In this document: positions 17,060 through 26,757 of the stretch, one piece after another
Layout of the letters: every line of letters starts with the position of its first letter
How positions within the stretch are numbered: position 1 is the stretch's first letter
NCBI GenBank assembly: GCA_002842755.1
Contig: PHDU01000002.1
Span: forward strand, 62,001 to 126,000
Length of the DNA stretch: 64,000 bases
Origin: Bacteroidetes bacterium HGW-Bacteroidetes-1
GTDB taxonomy: Bacteria > Bacteroidota > Bacteroidia > Bacteroidales > F082
Direction of reading: 5' to 3'
Made by a program: the position numbers and the translations under genes
The notes under the pieces: generated by a model
What the model was told of the DNA's origin: nothing
Database searches by the model: none
The model's input: only the letters and a program-made list of their open reading frames with translations

Positions 17060-17806
17060 TTAAAGTTCCTTTTTTGCGGGTTTTATTTGTCCTGTTATTC
17101 CACGGAAACGCAAATTTATTACCCCTAAAATAGCCTCTTTGAAAATTCTTTTATTCATTTTACTTGTTCCTTCGGTGCGGTCCGTAAAAATGATAGGGAC
17201 TTCCTTTACATTAAAACCCAAGCGCCAGGCAGAATACTTCATCTCAATCTGAAAAGCGTAACCAACAAATTTCACACGTTCTAGATTTATAGTTTCAAGC
17301 ACCTTACGGTGATAGCATACAAATCCGGCAGTTGTGTCGCGCACCTTCATTCGGGTTATGATGCGAACATAAGCAGAGGCATAATAAGACATCAGCACAC
17401 GACCCATCGGCCAATTGACAACATTTACACCAGTGATATAGCGAGAGCCTACTGCCATGTCAGCGCCTTCATTGGCACATGCGTGGTAAAGTTGTAACAG
17501 GTCGTGAGGGTTGTGAGAGAAGTCGGCATCCATCTCAAAAATATATTTATATTGCCTGCTTAGAGCCCATTTGAATCCATGAATATAGGCCGTCCCCAAA
17601 CCAAGCTTTCCTTTTCGTTCCTCAATAAATAACTTTTCAGGAAATTCTGCCATCAATTTCTTTACAATTGATGCAGTTCCATCAGGGCTATTGTCCTCTA
17701 CAATGAGAACATGAAACACTTTTTCGAGAGAGAAGACTGTACGTATAATGTTTTCAATGTTTTCTTTCTCATTGTAGGTAGGAATAATTACAAGGCTATC
17801 CGACAT
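17060..17806 (-). CDS. Polyprenol monophosphomannose synthase (GT2)
   Basis: This single-domain glycosyltransferase of 248 aa resembles dolichol-phosphate mannose synthase and would transfer mannose from GDP-mannose to a polyprenyl phosphate at the cytoplasmic face of the membrane. Motifs: VIIPTYNEKENIENII, VEDNSPDGTA, the divalent-metal FEMDADFSHNP, and the C-terminal acceptor region FQIEMKYSAWRLG with FTDRTEGTSKM. No C-terminal membrane helices follow, as in the short soluble class. In Bacteroidota this family supplies lipid-linked mannose for surface polysaccharide or protein O-mannosylation; the exact acceptor is inferred. It is the first gene of a unit with pyrC and the MORN lipoprotein. 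Confidence 0.9.
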   Translation of the reverse strand: MSDSLVIIPTYNEKENIENIIRTVFSLEKVFHVLIVEDNSPDGTASIVKKLMAEFPEKLFIEERKGKLGLGTAYIHGFKWALSRQYKYIFEMDADFSHNPHDLLQLYHACANEGADMAVGSRYITGVNVVNWPMGRVLMSYYASAYVRIITRMKVRDTTAGFVCYHRKVLETINLERVKFVGYAFQIEMKYSAWRLGFNVKEVPIIFTDRTEGTSKMNKRIFKEAILGVINLRFRGITGQIKPAKKEL

Positions 17807-18144
17807 AATGGTTCTCCCATATTAGTATTTACATGCGACCAAAAATATGTTACAAAGGTGCAAAAAATGTGACGACTGCAAAAGAAAAACAAAAGATATG
17901 AAAACCAAAAATACTCTTTTTAGTAATTTTTATGAATCAGACTGTACATGAGAATTGACTCATCTAATAATAAATGTAAAAGTAAACATTGGCGAACAAA
18001 TCCCTTTTTTCATTTTCTGACTGGGTTCGGTTGACTGATTAAAATTTCTGCTTTAAAGTCAAAAACAAAAAAGAAGCTGTCAAAACAGACAGCTTTTTTT
18101 TTTCAAAATAACAATAATTTTAATCGGTAATAAAAATTACCTCT
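17807..18144. other. Intergenic region upstream of the mannosyltransferase, holding one terminator
   Basis: No gene was found. CAAAAATA at 17840-17847 (minus-strand TATTTTTG) may be the -7 box for the mannosyltransferase operon, but the -33 match is poor. The right end contains the hairpin terminator of the phospholipase-D-like gene, listed separately. Confidence 0.35.
18068..18103 (-). terminator. Terminator of the phospholipase-D-like gene
   Basis: AAGCTGTC, a 6-nt loop and GACAGCTT form an 8-bp stem flanked by A-runs and T-runs on the two sides. In minus-strand orientation it follows the stop of the 18145-20676 gene by about 45 bp and ends in CTTTTTTG. Confidence 0.8.
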
Positions 18145-20676
18145 TTAATCGGTAATAATAAGTCTGCTTGTTGAAAGTTTATTATCTTCCTCTAAAACAA
18201 CCGTATATATACCTGACTCAATACCAACACCGGCTAAATTCAGGTAGAACTCTTTTTCGTTGCCTTGAAGATTTACAGTAAACCGTTGTTTCCCGAACAA
18301 GTCAAAAATAGTGATGGTAGCCTTTCCATCCATCATGGTTGAGAGAGGAATATGAATCACATTTTTGGCGGGATTGGGAATTATTTTTAATACTGAATGA
18401 CCATTTAATTCACTTATACTGCTATTATTGATTACAGTCACATAAATTTTTGCAGTTGAAAAAAGTGATGGATCAGCCTGATAAGCGATTTTGTAAATGA
18501 CGGAATCTGTACCAAAGAAGCCTTCATTGGGCATATAGCTTATTACATTTTGATTGGCAAACGGAATGTAGGAATTGCCTTGTGTTGCAGGTTGCTCAAT
18601 ACTCAGAGTCACGGGGGCTTCATTGATATCATTTAGCAGAACTTCAACTGTAATCAACTGATTTATATATGTTTCAACTATATCATTTACTGCAGTTGGT
18701 GGTGTTGTAAGATCGAAAAGAACACCCTGATTATCAACAAAACGTTTTACAAAATGCTGGTAATAAATATTGGCGAGGGTATCATCATGAAAAATCAATG
18801 TGTTTTCATCATTGTCATTATTTGCGGCCGCACTCCAATTATGAGAACCAGTAAAGACCATTGGATCTGAAGACGCGTCACCTTGATCAACAATCATAAA
18901 TTTATGGTGCATCAATCCATTTGAAACATTATCAAAAGTAAAATGTGTCGATAAGGCCTCCGTTAAAACTGTATTTACAGCAGCTGTGTTGCCGCTTTCA
19001 GCATTGGTTATAACGTTCACGGCAACTCCTTCTGATTTGCGTTCTGCAATGGCATTTGCCATTTCAATACGCGTCATGAGCATGGTTGCAATGCTGAGAT
19101 CATTATCAGAAGTGTTGATTACTTCAACTATTCTATTATTCACTCCATCAGAGGGGCTAAAATAACATTCAACACGTTTCCCGTTAATCATAAATTCATG
19201 GGGAGTATTGTTCTTTTTTGTAAAGCCAAATTTTGCATTGGCAGAATTAGGCTCATCGTTATAAGAACCCCACATTTCTTCAAATTCTATTTGATAGGCG
19301 CGTGCAAGACTCTGATCTTGAACGATAATTACATTGTTTGCATCGAGATTGATCTGACCATCGGTAAAGTTTGTTGATCCTGTCCAAACCAGAGGGTCAT
19401 TGGGATCGTTGGATTGGGCATCAAAAACAATGAATTTATTGTGCATAATGCCATTTCGTTCGGAACTACCAGGAGCTATCAACACATGGACATTAGATCC
19501 AATTAGCTCATTAATCCCCAAGTTTGCCGTTGTTCCACACCCTATCACACGAACTCTTACTCCTCTGTTTGTTGCATTTTTTAAAGCATCGCTAATATTG
19601 CTGATTCCGGAATTATTAAAATTATAAATGGTAAAATCAATGGTATATTTAGCGCGATCAATGTAATTTATGAGTGTATCATCCATGGTGCTTGGAAGAT
19701 AAATTGCATCAACGCCATGGGAATATGACACATCCACAGGACTATTGAAGTATGCTTTTATATCGCCTGAAGAATTTGAAATTGTTGCGAATGGGATCAC
19801 AGACGAAAAAGCTGTATCAGATCCACTTACGGAGAATGCCTTTACCCAAGTAATTTCACCTGCGTTCAATCCCGACAAATTAATTTCGTGTGTGGTACTT
19901 CCACCAGTCGATGATGTATAATTTGCCTCAACCAACTCGGATGTAGGACCAAAAAACATCTCAGTTGAACCCGAAATGTTGGTGCTCCAATTGAAATCAA
20001 GTGATGTTTTTGTGAAATTCGCATTGTTTAATGCACCTTCAAGATAAATTGAACTAGGAATAAAAATATCATTCAAATCGCGAGGCAACAACTGATAACC
20101 GCCATTGGGATTGCTATAATCAAATTGAGAGCAGATTGCAGTTAAATTTACCGGAGAACTTGGGATGGGTGTTCCAACAAAATCCTGCCCATTCTTTATG
20201 TAAATTGATCCGGTTTCATTGTTTGCAGTGAAAGTATAGAGTTTATTTCCAGTAAAGTTTTGACCTGCATCATTAAACAACACACCATTTACCTTGACCA
20301 GCATTCCCTCGTAAGGTTCAGAAATCTGAGCGGGAGTCAATACTATAGGATCTGGCAAAGGGTTTCCGGTTGACCTGACAATAACACTTGTAACCGGATC
20401 AATTTCAAGAAGTTGGTTATAGATTTTCAGTGTGCCGGTCACGGTTATTGAGTCGCCACGGTTCACAACACTTACCATTGAGCCATAGGCCGCAATTCCT
20501 GCAGTTTCGTCTTGCAAATATCTGATGATGCCTAATTCAGAACCGTTGGTTGCGATACCTTTTACGGTTACTACTGAACCAACAGGCATTGCTCTGGCTT
20601 CGAGAATACTATTTTGAGCATAACCCAACGAGGTCAGGCTTAATAATAGCGCTAAAATTATGTTTATTTTCTTCAT
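18145..20676 (-). CDS. Secreted phospholipase-D-fold (HKD) nuclease-like T9SS protein
   Basis: An 843-residue exported protein. Order of parts: signal peptide (MKKINIILALLLSLTSLGYAQ); an OB-fold-like domain (about 25-210, VGSVVTVKGIATNGSELGIIR) of the type found in secreted nucleases; an Fn3-like segment; and two phospholipase D half-domains with complete HxKx4D motifs (HNKFIVFD with TGSTNFT, and HHKFMIVD with TGSHNWS). A cadherin-like DxNDIxE segment (PPTAVNDIVETYI) and a T9SS sorting domain (LKIIPNPAKNVIHI to STSRLIITD) follow. HKD proteins include phospholipases and metal-independent nucleases; the OB-fold partner favours a nuclease, but phospholipid cannot be excluded. It starts 10 bp after the TonB-dependent receptor gene, so the two are almost certainly co-transcribed. 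Confidence 0.88.
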   Translation of the reverse strand: MKKINIILALLLSLTSLGYAQNSILEARAMPVGSVVTVKGIATNGSELGIIRYLQDETAGIAAYGSMVSVVNRGDSITVTGTLKIYNQLLEIDPVTSVIVRSTGNPLPDPIVLTPAQISEPYEGMLVKVNGVLFNDAGQNFTGNKLYTFTANNETGSIYIKNGQDFVGTPIPSSPVNLTAICSQFDYSNPNGGYQLLPRDLNDIFIPSSIYLEGALNNANFTKTSLDFNWSTNISGSTEMFFGPTSELVEANYTSSTGGSTTHEINLSGLNAGEITWVKAFSVSGSDTAFSSVIPFATISNSSGDIKAYFNSPVDVSYSHGVDAIYLPSTMDDTLINYIDRAKYTIDFTIYNFNNSGISNISDALKNATNRGVRVRVIGCGTTANLGINELIGSNVHVLIAPGSSERNGIMHNKFIVFDAQSNDPNDPLVWTGSTNFTDGQINLDANNVIIVQDQSLARAYQIEFEEMWGSYNDEPNSANAKFGFTKKNNTPHEFMINGKRVECYFSPSDGVNNRIVEVINTSDNDLSIATMLMTRIEMANAIAERKSEGVAVNVITNAESGNTAAVNTVLTEALSTHFTFDNVSNGLMHHKFMIVDQGDASSDPMVFTGSHNWSAAANNDNDENTLIFHDDTLANIYYQHFVKRFVDNQGVLFDLTTPPTAVNDIVETYINQLITVEVLLNDINEAPVTLSIEQPATQGNSYIPFANQNVISYMPNEGFFGTDSVIYKIAYQADPSLFSTAKIYVTVINNSSISELNGHSVLKIIPNPAKNVIHIPLSTMMDGKATITIFDLFGKQRFTVNLQGNEKEFYLNLAGVGIESGIYTVVLEEDNKLSTSRLIITD

Positions 20677-20686
20677 TTTAAAAGAG

Positions 20687-23473
20687 TTAATTAATGACGA
20701 TTTTTAGGGAGGCAGTAATTTGTCGGCTTGTGCCCATAAATACTGCTGCAGAGCGTGCATCGAAAGTTCCGAATGTTTTTTGTAAATAAGTGTCGTTATT
20801 TCTGGCATCAGAAATATAAACAGTATTCAAAAGGTTTAAAACATTGAATCGAATGGTAAAACCAAGTTTATCGAGGGATTGAATTTTAAAACGATATCCG
20901 GTATGAAAATCGAAGAGGGCATAAGAAGGAATTCTCCATGAGTCAAGCGGGTTTCCCAATTCATCTGTTGATTCTTCGGGATTAAAATCAGCATAATAGC
21001 GATCAAAAAATGTTCCTCCACCTTCAATATACCATCCTTTTATTGGTTCATATCTCAGACTTGCGCCCAGCTGCGTTTGTGCGGCATCTCCAACATGAAT
21101 CCCGGTTGCATCAAAACTAATAATATTCGCAGGCATGTTATTGTCGGTAAAATACATTTGAAGATTTTCAATTTTTTTGTCCCATTCCCAGTTACCAAGT
21201 GATAACAATCCCTGAAATTCAAGATTCCTCTGAATTTTGTATACAAAATCTAACTCCACACCAGTATGCAAAGCATTCATTCCTGGAATATCCCCATATG
21301 TGTAACCTTCAGAGCCAGTAACCGGATCTTCATATTTACTTCTTACCTGATTGGTTGGTTTATTTTGCCAGGCAGTATAATAGGCATTAAGATTAGCCGA
21401 GAAAGATTTACTTGTAAAGGAATAGCCAAGTTCCAATGCTTTTACAATTTCATTTTTCGAAATTGAATCATGCTTGAATTCAGCTGTAAAACCCTTATAG
21501 TAGGATCTGAACTCTCTGGCTTTTGACAAATAGCCAAGATTAACAAAAACGTTGCTTTTTTCGCTAAGATTGTAGTTGGCTCCAGTTTTAAAGGTGAAAC
21601 CAGGCGTATATTTCCAATCTGATTCTCTATTTCCAAAATAGTCCTTCTTTTTGATTCCACTTACAGAGGTAGTAAGGTTAACAAAAGAACTCACTTTACC
21701 AACTTTATATTCTGCTTGTGCAAAGAGCCCCCCCCAGTTTACAAGTCCATCATCATAATAATAAATTTTATCACCTACTTTTTTTACAGCTGCCAAAGGG
21801 TTTGCTTCATAATCAATGCGTTTATCAAACCTGTCTATCACATAGTCGCCACCCAAAAGATCAACAACTTCGCTGTAATGTTCCGCTTTATATGATCTAA
21901 GATCAACCCCTCCGGACAAGTCTATATTATTATTTAGATGATAGCTTAATGATGAAAGTAATCCGTACCAACGGTGGTTATTATTATTCTGCACCAAATA
22001 ATTGGTTGAATAATAAAGATGGTCGCTATAGGTTGGATTGATTGGATATGACAATCCAAATCCAGTATTTGTCGGCTTAGAATTTTGGTTGTAAATACTT
22101 TGCCAGTTAATCTGGCCAATTTCGTCTTCATTGAATCTTTCAGGATTGTTGAGAACGTCTGACGGAGTAATAAGGTTTGGATTCTTGAGACTGTTTCTGG
22201 GCTGCATACCTCCCCCTGTTCCCAGCGAAAGATAAAGTGTGTTAGAAATAACGAGTTTGCTATTTACATTCCATGAGTCACGAAGACTGAACTGAGGTTT
22301 AAAATAGGTATTAACTTGCTCATTGAGGACTTCTCGTTTTGCTTCAGGATTAATGATTCGGGCTGAAAAATCGTTGTTCCATTGCTCAGCATCGCGAATC
22401 AGATAACCCCAATGCTGGTTATAGCTTGTCCCCTGATCTAATATCTCTGGAAAATCAGATGGGTTGACTCCATGCTCTTTTGCATAGGCGGTATCGTAAT
22501 CTGCAATGGAACGTTTGTAACTTCTTTGCTTATGTGTTTGGGGAGCGCCAAAACCAGTAAGGCTTGTGATATGATTTCCCCAACGCTTGTCGATTTTAGC
22601 AAAGAAAAACCAGGCATTTACATTCGTTTGATCTACCCAACCGTCACCAGCTTTATATGCACCCGCAAGCGTTATTCCCCATCCATTGTTTAATTTGCCT
22701 GAATTATATCCAAGGCTGGTTGTCAGTTTTCCATTGATGTCAACACCTTGCTCTATACTTACAGATTGTCTGCTTTCAATACCTTTTGTCAGGATGTTCA
22801 TTGTGCCTCCAACTGAAGGAAGTGCCAGCCTTGATGCTCCAAGTCCACGCTGAACCTGAATGCTTCGTGTAACAGCATCCAAACCAAACCAGTTTGACCA
22901 ATAAACCCAACCATTTTCCATGTCGTTAACAGGAATACCATCAAGCATTACAGCGACATTTCTTTGACTGAATCCACGAATGGTGATGCGTGCATCTCCA
23001 TCCCCACCACCTTGTTGTGTTGCATAAACACCAGGGGTTTTATTTAACAACATTGGAATATCCTGACCTGCGAGACGCTCTTCAATTTTTGCAGGAAGCA
23101 AAGTGGTAAAAGCGACCGGTGTTTCTCTTGAGCGGGCTACGTCACCCACAACAGAGATTTCATCCAACACAATTGTCTCCAGATTAAAAACTATATTCAG
23201 TGGCTTATCAGTCACTGTTATATCCTGCGAAACGGAATTATAACCCACGTATGTCACCTGAAGCGTATAATTACCTTTATCAAGAAGGAGTTTAAACTCA
23301 CCATTGATATCGGTAGAGGTTCCTGTTAAGGTACCTTTTATCGCGACATTGGCTCCAACGACTGTCTCTCCCAGAAAGGAATCCTTTACAACACCGCTTA
23401 CTGTTTGTTTTTGAGCAAAAGAAGCAAAAGAGCAAGCCAAAATTATAGCAAGAAAAAGAATCTTATGTTTCAT
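20687..23473 (-). CDS. TonB-dependent outer-membrane receptor
   Basis: The ATG at 23473 is preferred over the track start because MKHKILFLAIILACSFASFAQ is a complete signal peptide. A carboxypeptidase-regulatory-like domain follows (VSGVVKDSFLGETVVGANV), as in many Bacteroidota receptors, then the plug (about 115-240: RETPVAFTTLLPAKIEERL, ITIRGFSQRNVAVMLDGIPV, VGGTMNILTKG) and a large beta-barrel ending in an aromatic-rich last strand. At about 928 aa it is in the usual range. No SusD-type lipoprotein is adjacent, so it is not a classical SusC/SusD pair. Coupling to an HKD protein (10 bp downstream) and a lamin-tail protein suggests uptake of products of extracellular nucleic acid or phosphodiester breakdown. 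The ligand is inferred. Confidence 0.92.
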   Translation of the reverse strand: MKHKILFLAIILACSFASFAQKQTVSGVVKDSFLGETVVGANVAIKGTLTGTSTDINGEFKLLLDKGNYTLQVTYVGYNSVSQDITVTDKPLNIVFNLETIVLDEISVVGDVARSRETPVAFTTLLPAKIEERLAGQDIPMLLNKTPGVYATQQGGGDGDARITIRGFSQRNVAVMLDGIPVNDMENGWVYWSNWFGLDAVTRSIQVQRGLGASRLALPSVGGTMNILTKGIESRQSVSIEQGVDINGKLTTSLGYNSGKLNNGWGITLAGAYKAGDGWVDQTNVNAWFFFAKIDKRWGNHITSLTGFGAPQTHKQRSYKRSIADYDTAYAKEHGVNPSDFPEILDQGTSYNQHWGYLIRDAEQWNNDFSARIINPEAKREVLNEQVNTYFKPQFSLRDSWNVNSKLVISNTLYLSLGTGGGMQPRNSLKNPNLITPSDVLNNPERFNEDEIGQINWQSIYNQNSKPTNTGFGLSYPINPTYSDHLYYSTNYLVQNNNNHRWYGLLSSLSYHLNNNIDLSGGVDLRSYKAEHYSEVVDLLGGDYVIDRFDKRIDYEANPLAAVKKVGDKIYYYDDGLVNWGGLFAQAEYKVGKVSSFVNLTTSVSGIKKKDYFGNRESDWKYTPGFTFKTGANYNLSEKSNVFVNLGYLSKAREFRSYYKGFTAEFKHDSISKNEIVKALELGYSFTSKSFSANLNAYYTAWQNKPTNQVRSKYEDPVTGSEGYTYGDIPGMNALHTGVELDFVYKIQRNLEFQGLLSLGNWEWDKKIENLQMYFTDNNMPANIISFDATGIHVGDAAQTQLGASLRYEPIKGWYIEGGGTFFDRYYADFNPEESTDELGNPLDSWRIPSYALFDFHTGYRFKIQSLDKLGFTIRFNVLNLLNTVYISDARNNDTYLQKTFGTFDARSAAVFMGTSRQITASLKIVIN

Positions 23474-23504
23474 GGAGGATAATTGTATTAAAATCAAAAC
23501 CTAA

Positions 23505-23545
23505 CAGGTAACTGAAATAAAACAAATTTCTATTTCAATTACCTG
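23505..23545 (-). promoter_or_regulatory. Long stem-loop upstream of the TonB-dependent receptor gene
   Basis: In the minus-strand RNA, CAGGTAATTGAAATA and TATTTCAGTTACCTG form a 15-bp stem with one G-U pair and an 11-nt loop. On the plus strand the same position is a C-A mismatch, so the pairing is better in the minus-strand transcript. It lies 32 nt upstream of the receptor ATG and has no U-run. An intercistronic regulatory or processing hairpin is likely. Confidence 0.6.
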
Positions 23546-23575
23546 CACATATTTCTACTTGATGTATAAGGATAA

Positions 23576-24664
23576 TTATTTAATTAGCACTTTTTGTGTT
23601 GTCGAGCTATTATCATTAAACACAACTTTCACCAGATAAAGACCTTTGCTGTTTGTTCCTGTCAGAATTTTCTGTGTTTTCACAGGCAAAATAAATGCCT
23701 CCTTATAAATTTCTTCACCAACGATATTGAACATCTGAATTGTCTTTATCATTTTATTTGAAACAACAGTAAAATGATCTGAAACAACGGGGTTAGGATA
23801 GATTTTCAAAGATCCTTTTAACACATTTTCACCCAAGGAAGTATAATTTGGATCAGCTACACAACCATGTGTACCAAGATTATCCCAGATATCTTTATAA
23901 ACAAGAAATCCAGTGATGCTATCAATTTTTGCAGGAACAGTATCCCATTCCATGGTTACGTTAAATGGATTAGGGTTTGATACTACCCCCTTAACAACCG
24001 TTGGTTTTCTGATAAGCGTATGATCAGAAGTCCATGACATCCAGTATGGGCCATAAGTCACTCCATCGGTAGCTTTCGATTGAACGATGTAATTGATAAC
24101 TTTTCCTGTGACAGGAGTTCCTGTTGAATTATTATAAGTCAGCGTCGAATCCTGAACAAAAGACCAGCCCGTTTCGCCAGAAATGAGATTTCCCAACCCA
24201 ATCTGGCCAATAAGGTCAACGGGGGTTGCATTTGACATATCAGCATTAGGAACAACACCATTTACTGTTTTTAGAAGCGCAATTGCATCATTTCCATTCA
24301 TATAGGTTGGGGCAGGATAATCACCATCAAGCTGATCGGCCATTGCCTGCAAAACAGGACTGCAAGCAGGTGAACTTGAAGTACTTGTAGTTTGTCCATT
24401 GATCAGAACAAATGTTTTATATGGTTCAATTGTTCCAGACAATTGCGTTACTCCGCCTTCAGTAAATACTGAACTTCCATTACTGAAACGTACAACAAAA
24501 TAATTATTAAGATTTATGGCCTGACTGGTAGGATTATAAATCTCAATGCCTTTATTGTTTCCACTGCCTTCTACATATTCAGAGAAGAACAAATCAGTTG
24601 GGGTTTGTGCAGAAGCATAAAAAGCGCTAAAGACAATACTGATAAATAGTAAAAGATTTTTCAT
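23576..24664 (-). CDS. Lamin-tail-domain T9SS protein
   Basis: A 362-residue exported protein with a signal peptide (MKNLLLFISIVFSAFYASAQ). A lamin-tail domain follows (about 24-160): LFFSEYVEGSGNNKGIEIYNP is its hallmark, then NLNNYFVVRFSNG and NGNDAIALLKTVNG. The middle part (VVKGVVSNPNPFNVTMEWD) lacks a recognised catalytic motif. The C-terminus is a T9SS sorting domain (LKIYPNPVVSDHFTVVSN, then MFNIVGEEIYKE and SKGLYLVKVVFNDNSSTTQKVLIK). Lamin-tail domains in bacteria are often fused to secreted nucleases; here no nuclease domain is visible in the protein itself. It is the first gene of the minus-strand cluster with the TonB receptor and HKD protein, about 100 bp from the receptor gene. 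Confidence 0.85.
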   Translation of the reverse strand: MKNLLLFISIVFSAFYASAQTPTDLFFSEYVEGSGNNKGIEIYNPTSQAINLNNYFVVRFSNGSSVFTEGGVTQLSGTIEPYKTFVLINGQTTSTSSSPACSPVLQAMADQLDGDYPAPTYMNGNDAIALLKTVNGVVPNADMSNATPVDLIGQIGLGNLISGETGWSFVQDSTLTYNNSTGTPVTGKVINYIVQSKATDGVTYGPYWMSWTSDHTLIRKPTVVKGVVSNPNPFNVTMEWDTVPAKIDSITGFLVYKDIWDNLGTHGCVADPNYTSLGENVLKGSLKIYPNPVVSDHFTVVSNKMIKTIQMFNIVGEEIYKEAFILPVKTQKILTGTNSKGLYLVKVVFNDNSSTTQKVLIK

Positions 24665-24874
24665 AAGCTTATTAGTTTTGAATATTAGATAAGTACATTG
24701 ATTTTTAAGCAGATTTTGTATGCAAAGTTACAATAAAATTACAGGGGAACCTTTCAATTGCTAAAGAAAATAATCTGCTTTTACATGGCAGGCATATTGG
24801 TTCAATTGAAAATTACCAACATCCCTTAAAACAGTCATTAACCTTTTGATTAAAAACAGCGAAGTATGAAAATT

Positions 24875-24912
24875 AAAAAACCTGCATTTGTCGTAAAAAG
24901 ACAAAACACAGG
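24875..24912 (-). terminator. Putative terminator of folE
   Basis: On the minus strand CCTG, TTTGTC, a 7-nt loop, GACAAA and CAGG form an interrupted stem followed by a T-run (TTTTTTAAT). It lies about 50 bp after the folE stop. Confidence 0.6.
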
Positions 24913-24960
24913 CCTTTGAGAATGTTAGTAAAAATAGTAAGTAAAGTAAAAATAGAAGTC

Positions 24961-25689
24961 CTACAGTTTCATACCTAAATAGGTTAAAAACTCTTCTTTT
25001 CTTTTTTCATTTTTGAATATACCGCTATATTCAGCAGTAACTGTGGAGCTACTTTCGTCCTGAATTCCGCGTGAAGAAACACACATGTGCTTTGCTTCGA
25101 TCACTATTGCAACGTCATCCGTTTTAAGGACTTGTTTAAGTTCTTCAAGAATTTGCACAGTAAGCCTTTCCTGAACCTGCGGTCTGCGGGCAAAATAGTC
25201 AACAATACGATTCATTTTTGACAGCCCAATCACCTTACCAGAAGGAATGTATGCGACATGAGCTTTTCCAAAAATTGGCAGAAAATGGTGCTCGCATGTG
25301 GTATTCAGATTAATGTTTTTTTCAACAAGCATTTGACCATACCGAAACTTATTATCGAAAACTGACATTGAGGGCTTGTTATCAGGGTTTAGTCCATAAA
25401 AAATTTCCTTAACAAACATTTTAGCCACACGATGTGGTGTTCCTTTAAGGCTATCATCCGTTAAATCAAGTCCAAGTGTATTCATAATTTGCTCGAAATG
25501 CTTTTCGATTATTTTCATTTTGTTTTCATCATCAATATCGAAAGCATCATCTCGCATAGGAGTATCAATATTTGTTGCAATATGTTCATCTCCCATGAAA
25601 TCAGCCTCTGTCCACAACTTGTTGTAGAGGCCATTGCCGTTTATAGGTTTTGTTTCGTTGAATTGTATTGTGTTTCCGTTCACTTTCAT
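24961..25689 (-). CDS. folE: GTP cyclohydrolase I
   Basis: This enzyme converts GTP to 7,8-dihydroneopterin triphosphate in folate (or queuosine-precursor) synthesis. The zinc ligands are intact: Cys132 and His135 in [13 protein letters not shown] and Cys203 in [10 protein letters not shown]. Other signatures include [31 protein letters not shown] and a final segment [14 protein letters not shown]. The 242-residue length includes a roughly 55-residue acidic, poorly conserved N-terminal extension, so the exact start is less certain; an internal Met at 32 or 59 is possible. No ribosome-binding site decides between them. Confidence 0.95.
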   Translation of the reverse strand: MKVNGNTIQFNETKPINGNGLYNKLWTEADFMGDEHIATNIDTPMRDDAFDIDDENKMKIIEKHFEQIMNTLGLDLTDDSLKGTPHRVAKMFVKEIFYGLNPDNKPSMSVFDNKFRYGQMLVEKNINLNTTCEHHFLPIFGKAHVAYIPSGKVIGLSKMNRIVDYFARRPQVQERLTVQILEELKQVLKTDDVAIVIEAKHMCVSSRGIQDESSSTVTAEYSGIFKNEKRKEEFLTYLGMKL

Positions 25690-25915
25690 ATAATTAGTTA
25701 TTATGTTGTTGATTAATTTTACATCATAAACATCATTTGATTCATTTTGTTTAATCTATTGTCAAATATTTTAAACAAAAATGTCCTTTTAAAGTGGATA
25801 TCCATCAATACGCATTCATCCAGTCTATTACTTAATTGATTTTTTTGAATAAGAATTTTACAAAAATTCTAATATTAAAAAACTTGTCTATTTTTGAGGC
25901 ATTAATAATTACAAA

Positions 25916-26713
25916 ATGAGGAAGATTCTTAAAATGCGTTTGAAACAAGTAGTGGTCACTTTGGTTTTGACATTTCTTGTTCAAACAAGTATTGCTCAAA
26001 CAGCAACAAATTTTAATGTGCTCAACTGTGCTGGCGTTAACTACAATCTGTTTAATGAATTAGATGCAGGTAAAGTTGTTGTTATTGGATGGGCTATGCC
26101 ATGCGGATCGTGCGTACTTCCCTTAAAAACAACATACAATGTAGTTCAAAGTTATCAGAATTCATTTCCGGACCGAGTAGTGATGCTACTTGCTGACGAC
26201 TATGCAAATACACCTTGTTCGTCAATTGACCTTTGGGCAAACAGCAACGGCATGACTAACACAATCAGATTTTCAAATGAAGCCATTAAAATGATGGATT
26301 ATGGATCGACAGGAATGCCAAAAGTAGTTGTTGTTGGGGGAGCTGATCATCAGGTTTTTTATAATGCCAACAATGAAGTTGATCATGTTGCACTTCAAAA
26401 AGCCATTAATGATGCCATTTCAGTTATTACTGCACTGAATGAGTCTGATAATACCAGTGCCTTTTTAAAAATATTTCCGAATCCATCTCAAAATAAAACA
26501 ACTGTTTCATATTCCTTACCATTGTCTTCTAACATAACTATCAGCATCTTTAACGATTCAGGACAGGAAGTCTCGCAAATTTTTTCAGGTTTTGCAGAGC
26601 AGGGACTTAATCGTATTGACGTTCCAACCAGCCAATTACGAAATGGGGTCTATTACCTACAATTGAAACATAATAAAGGGTCGCTGGTCCATAAGTTTTC
26701 AGTTGTAAAATAA
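25916..26713 (+). CDS. T9SS-sorted redoxin-like protein (CGSC active site)
   Basis: A signal peptide (MRLKQVVVTLVLTFLVQTSIAQ, after six extra residues if the first ATG is used) leads to a thioredoxin-like domain (about 30-175). The redox motif is CGSC in VIGWAMPCGSCVLPLK, and TGMPKVVVVGG provides the cis-Pro loop. The C-terminal 75 residues are a T9SS sorting domain (LKIFPNPSQNKTTVSYSLPL to GSLVHKFSVVK). This is the second surface-sorted thioredoxin-fold protein of the window; the 5545-6339 protein has CGPC. Forty-four base pairs downstream lies an outer-membrane barrel protein gene on the same strand, so the two are probably co-transcribed and may work together. The substrate is unknown. Confidence 0.82.
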   Translation: MRKILKMRLKQVVVTLVLTFLVQTSIAQTATNFNVLNCAGVNYNLFNELDAGKVVVIGWAMPCGSCVLPLKTTYNVVQSYQNSFPDRVVMLLADDYANTPCSSIDLWANSNGMTNTIRFSNEAIKMMDYGSTGMPKVVVVGGADHQVFYNANNEVDHVALQKAINDAISVITALNESDNTSAFLKIFPNPSQNKTTVSYSLPLSSNITISIFNDSGQEVSQIFSGFAEQGLNRIDVPTSQLRNGVYYLQLKHNKGSLVHKFSVVK

Positions 26714-26757
26714 GTACTCATTTATTAAATGTTCATTTACCAACAGTACCCGATACT

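Noticed and set aside
20687-23473. SusC/SusD-type glycan uptake pair
   Set aside because: No SusD-like lipoprotein lies next to the TonB receptor; its neighbours are a lamin-tail and an HKD protein.
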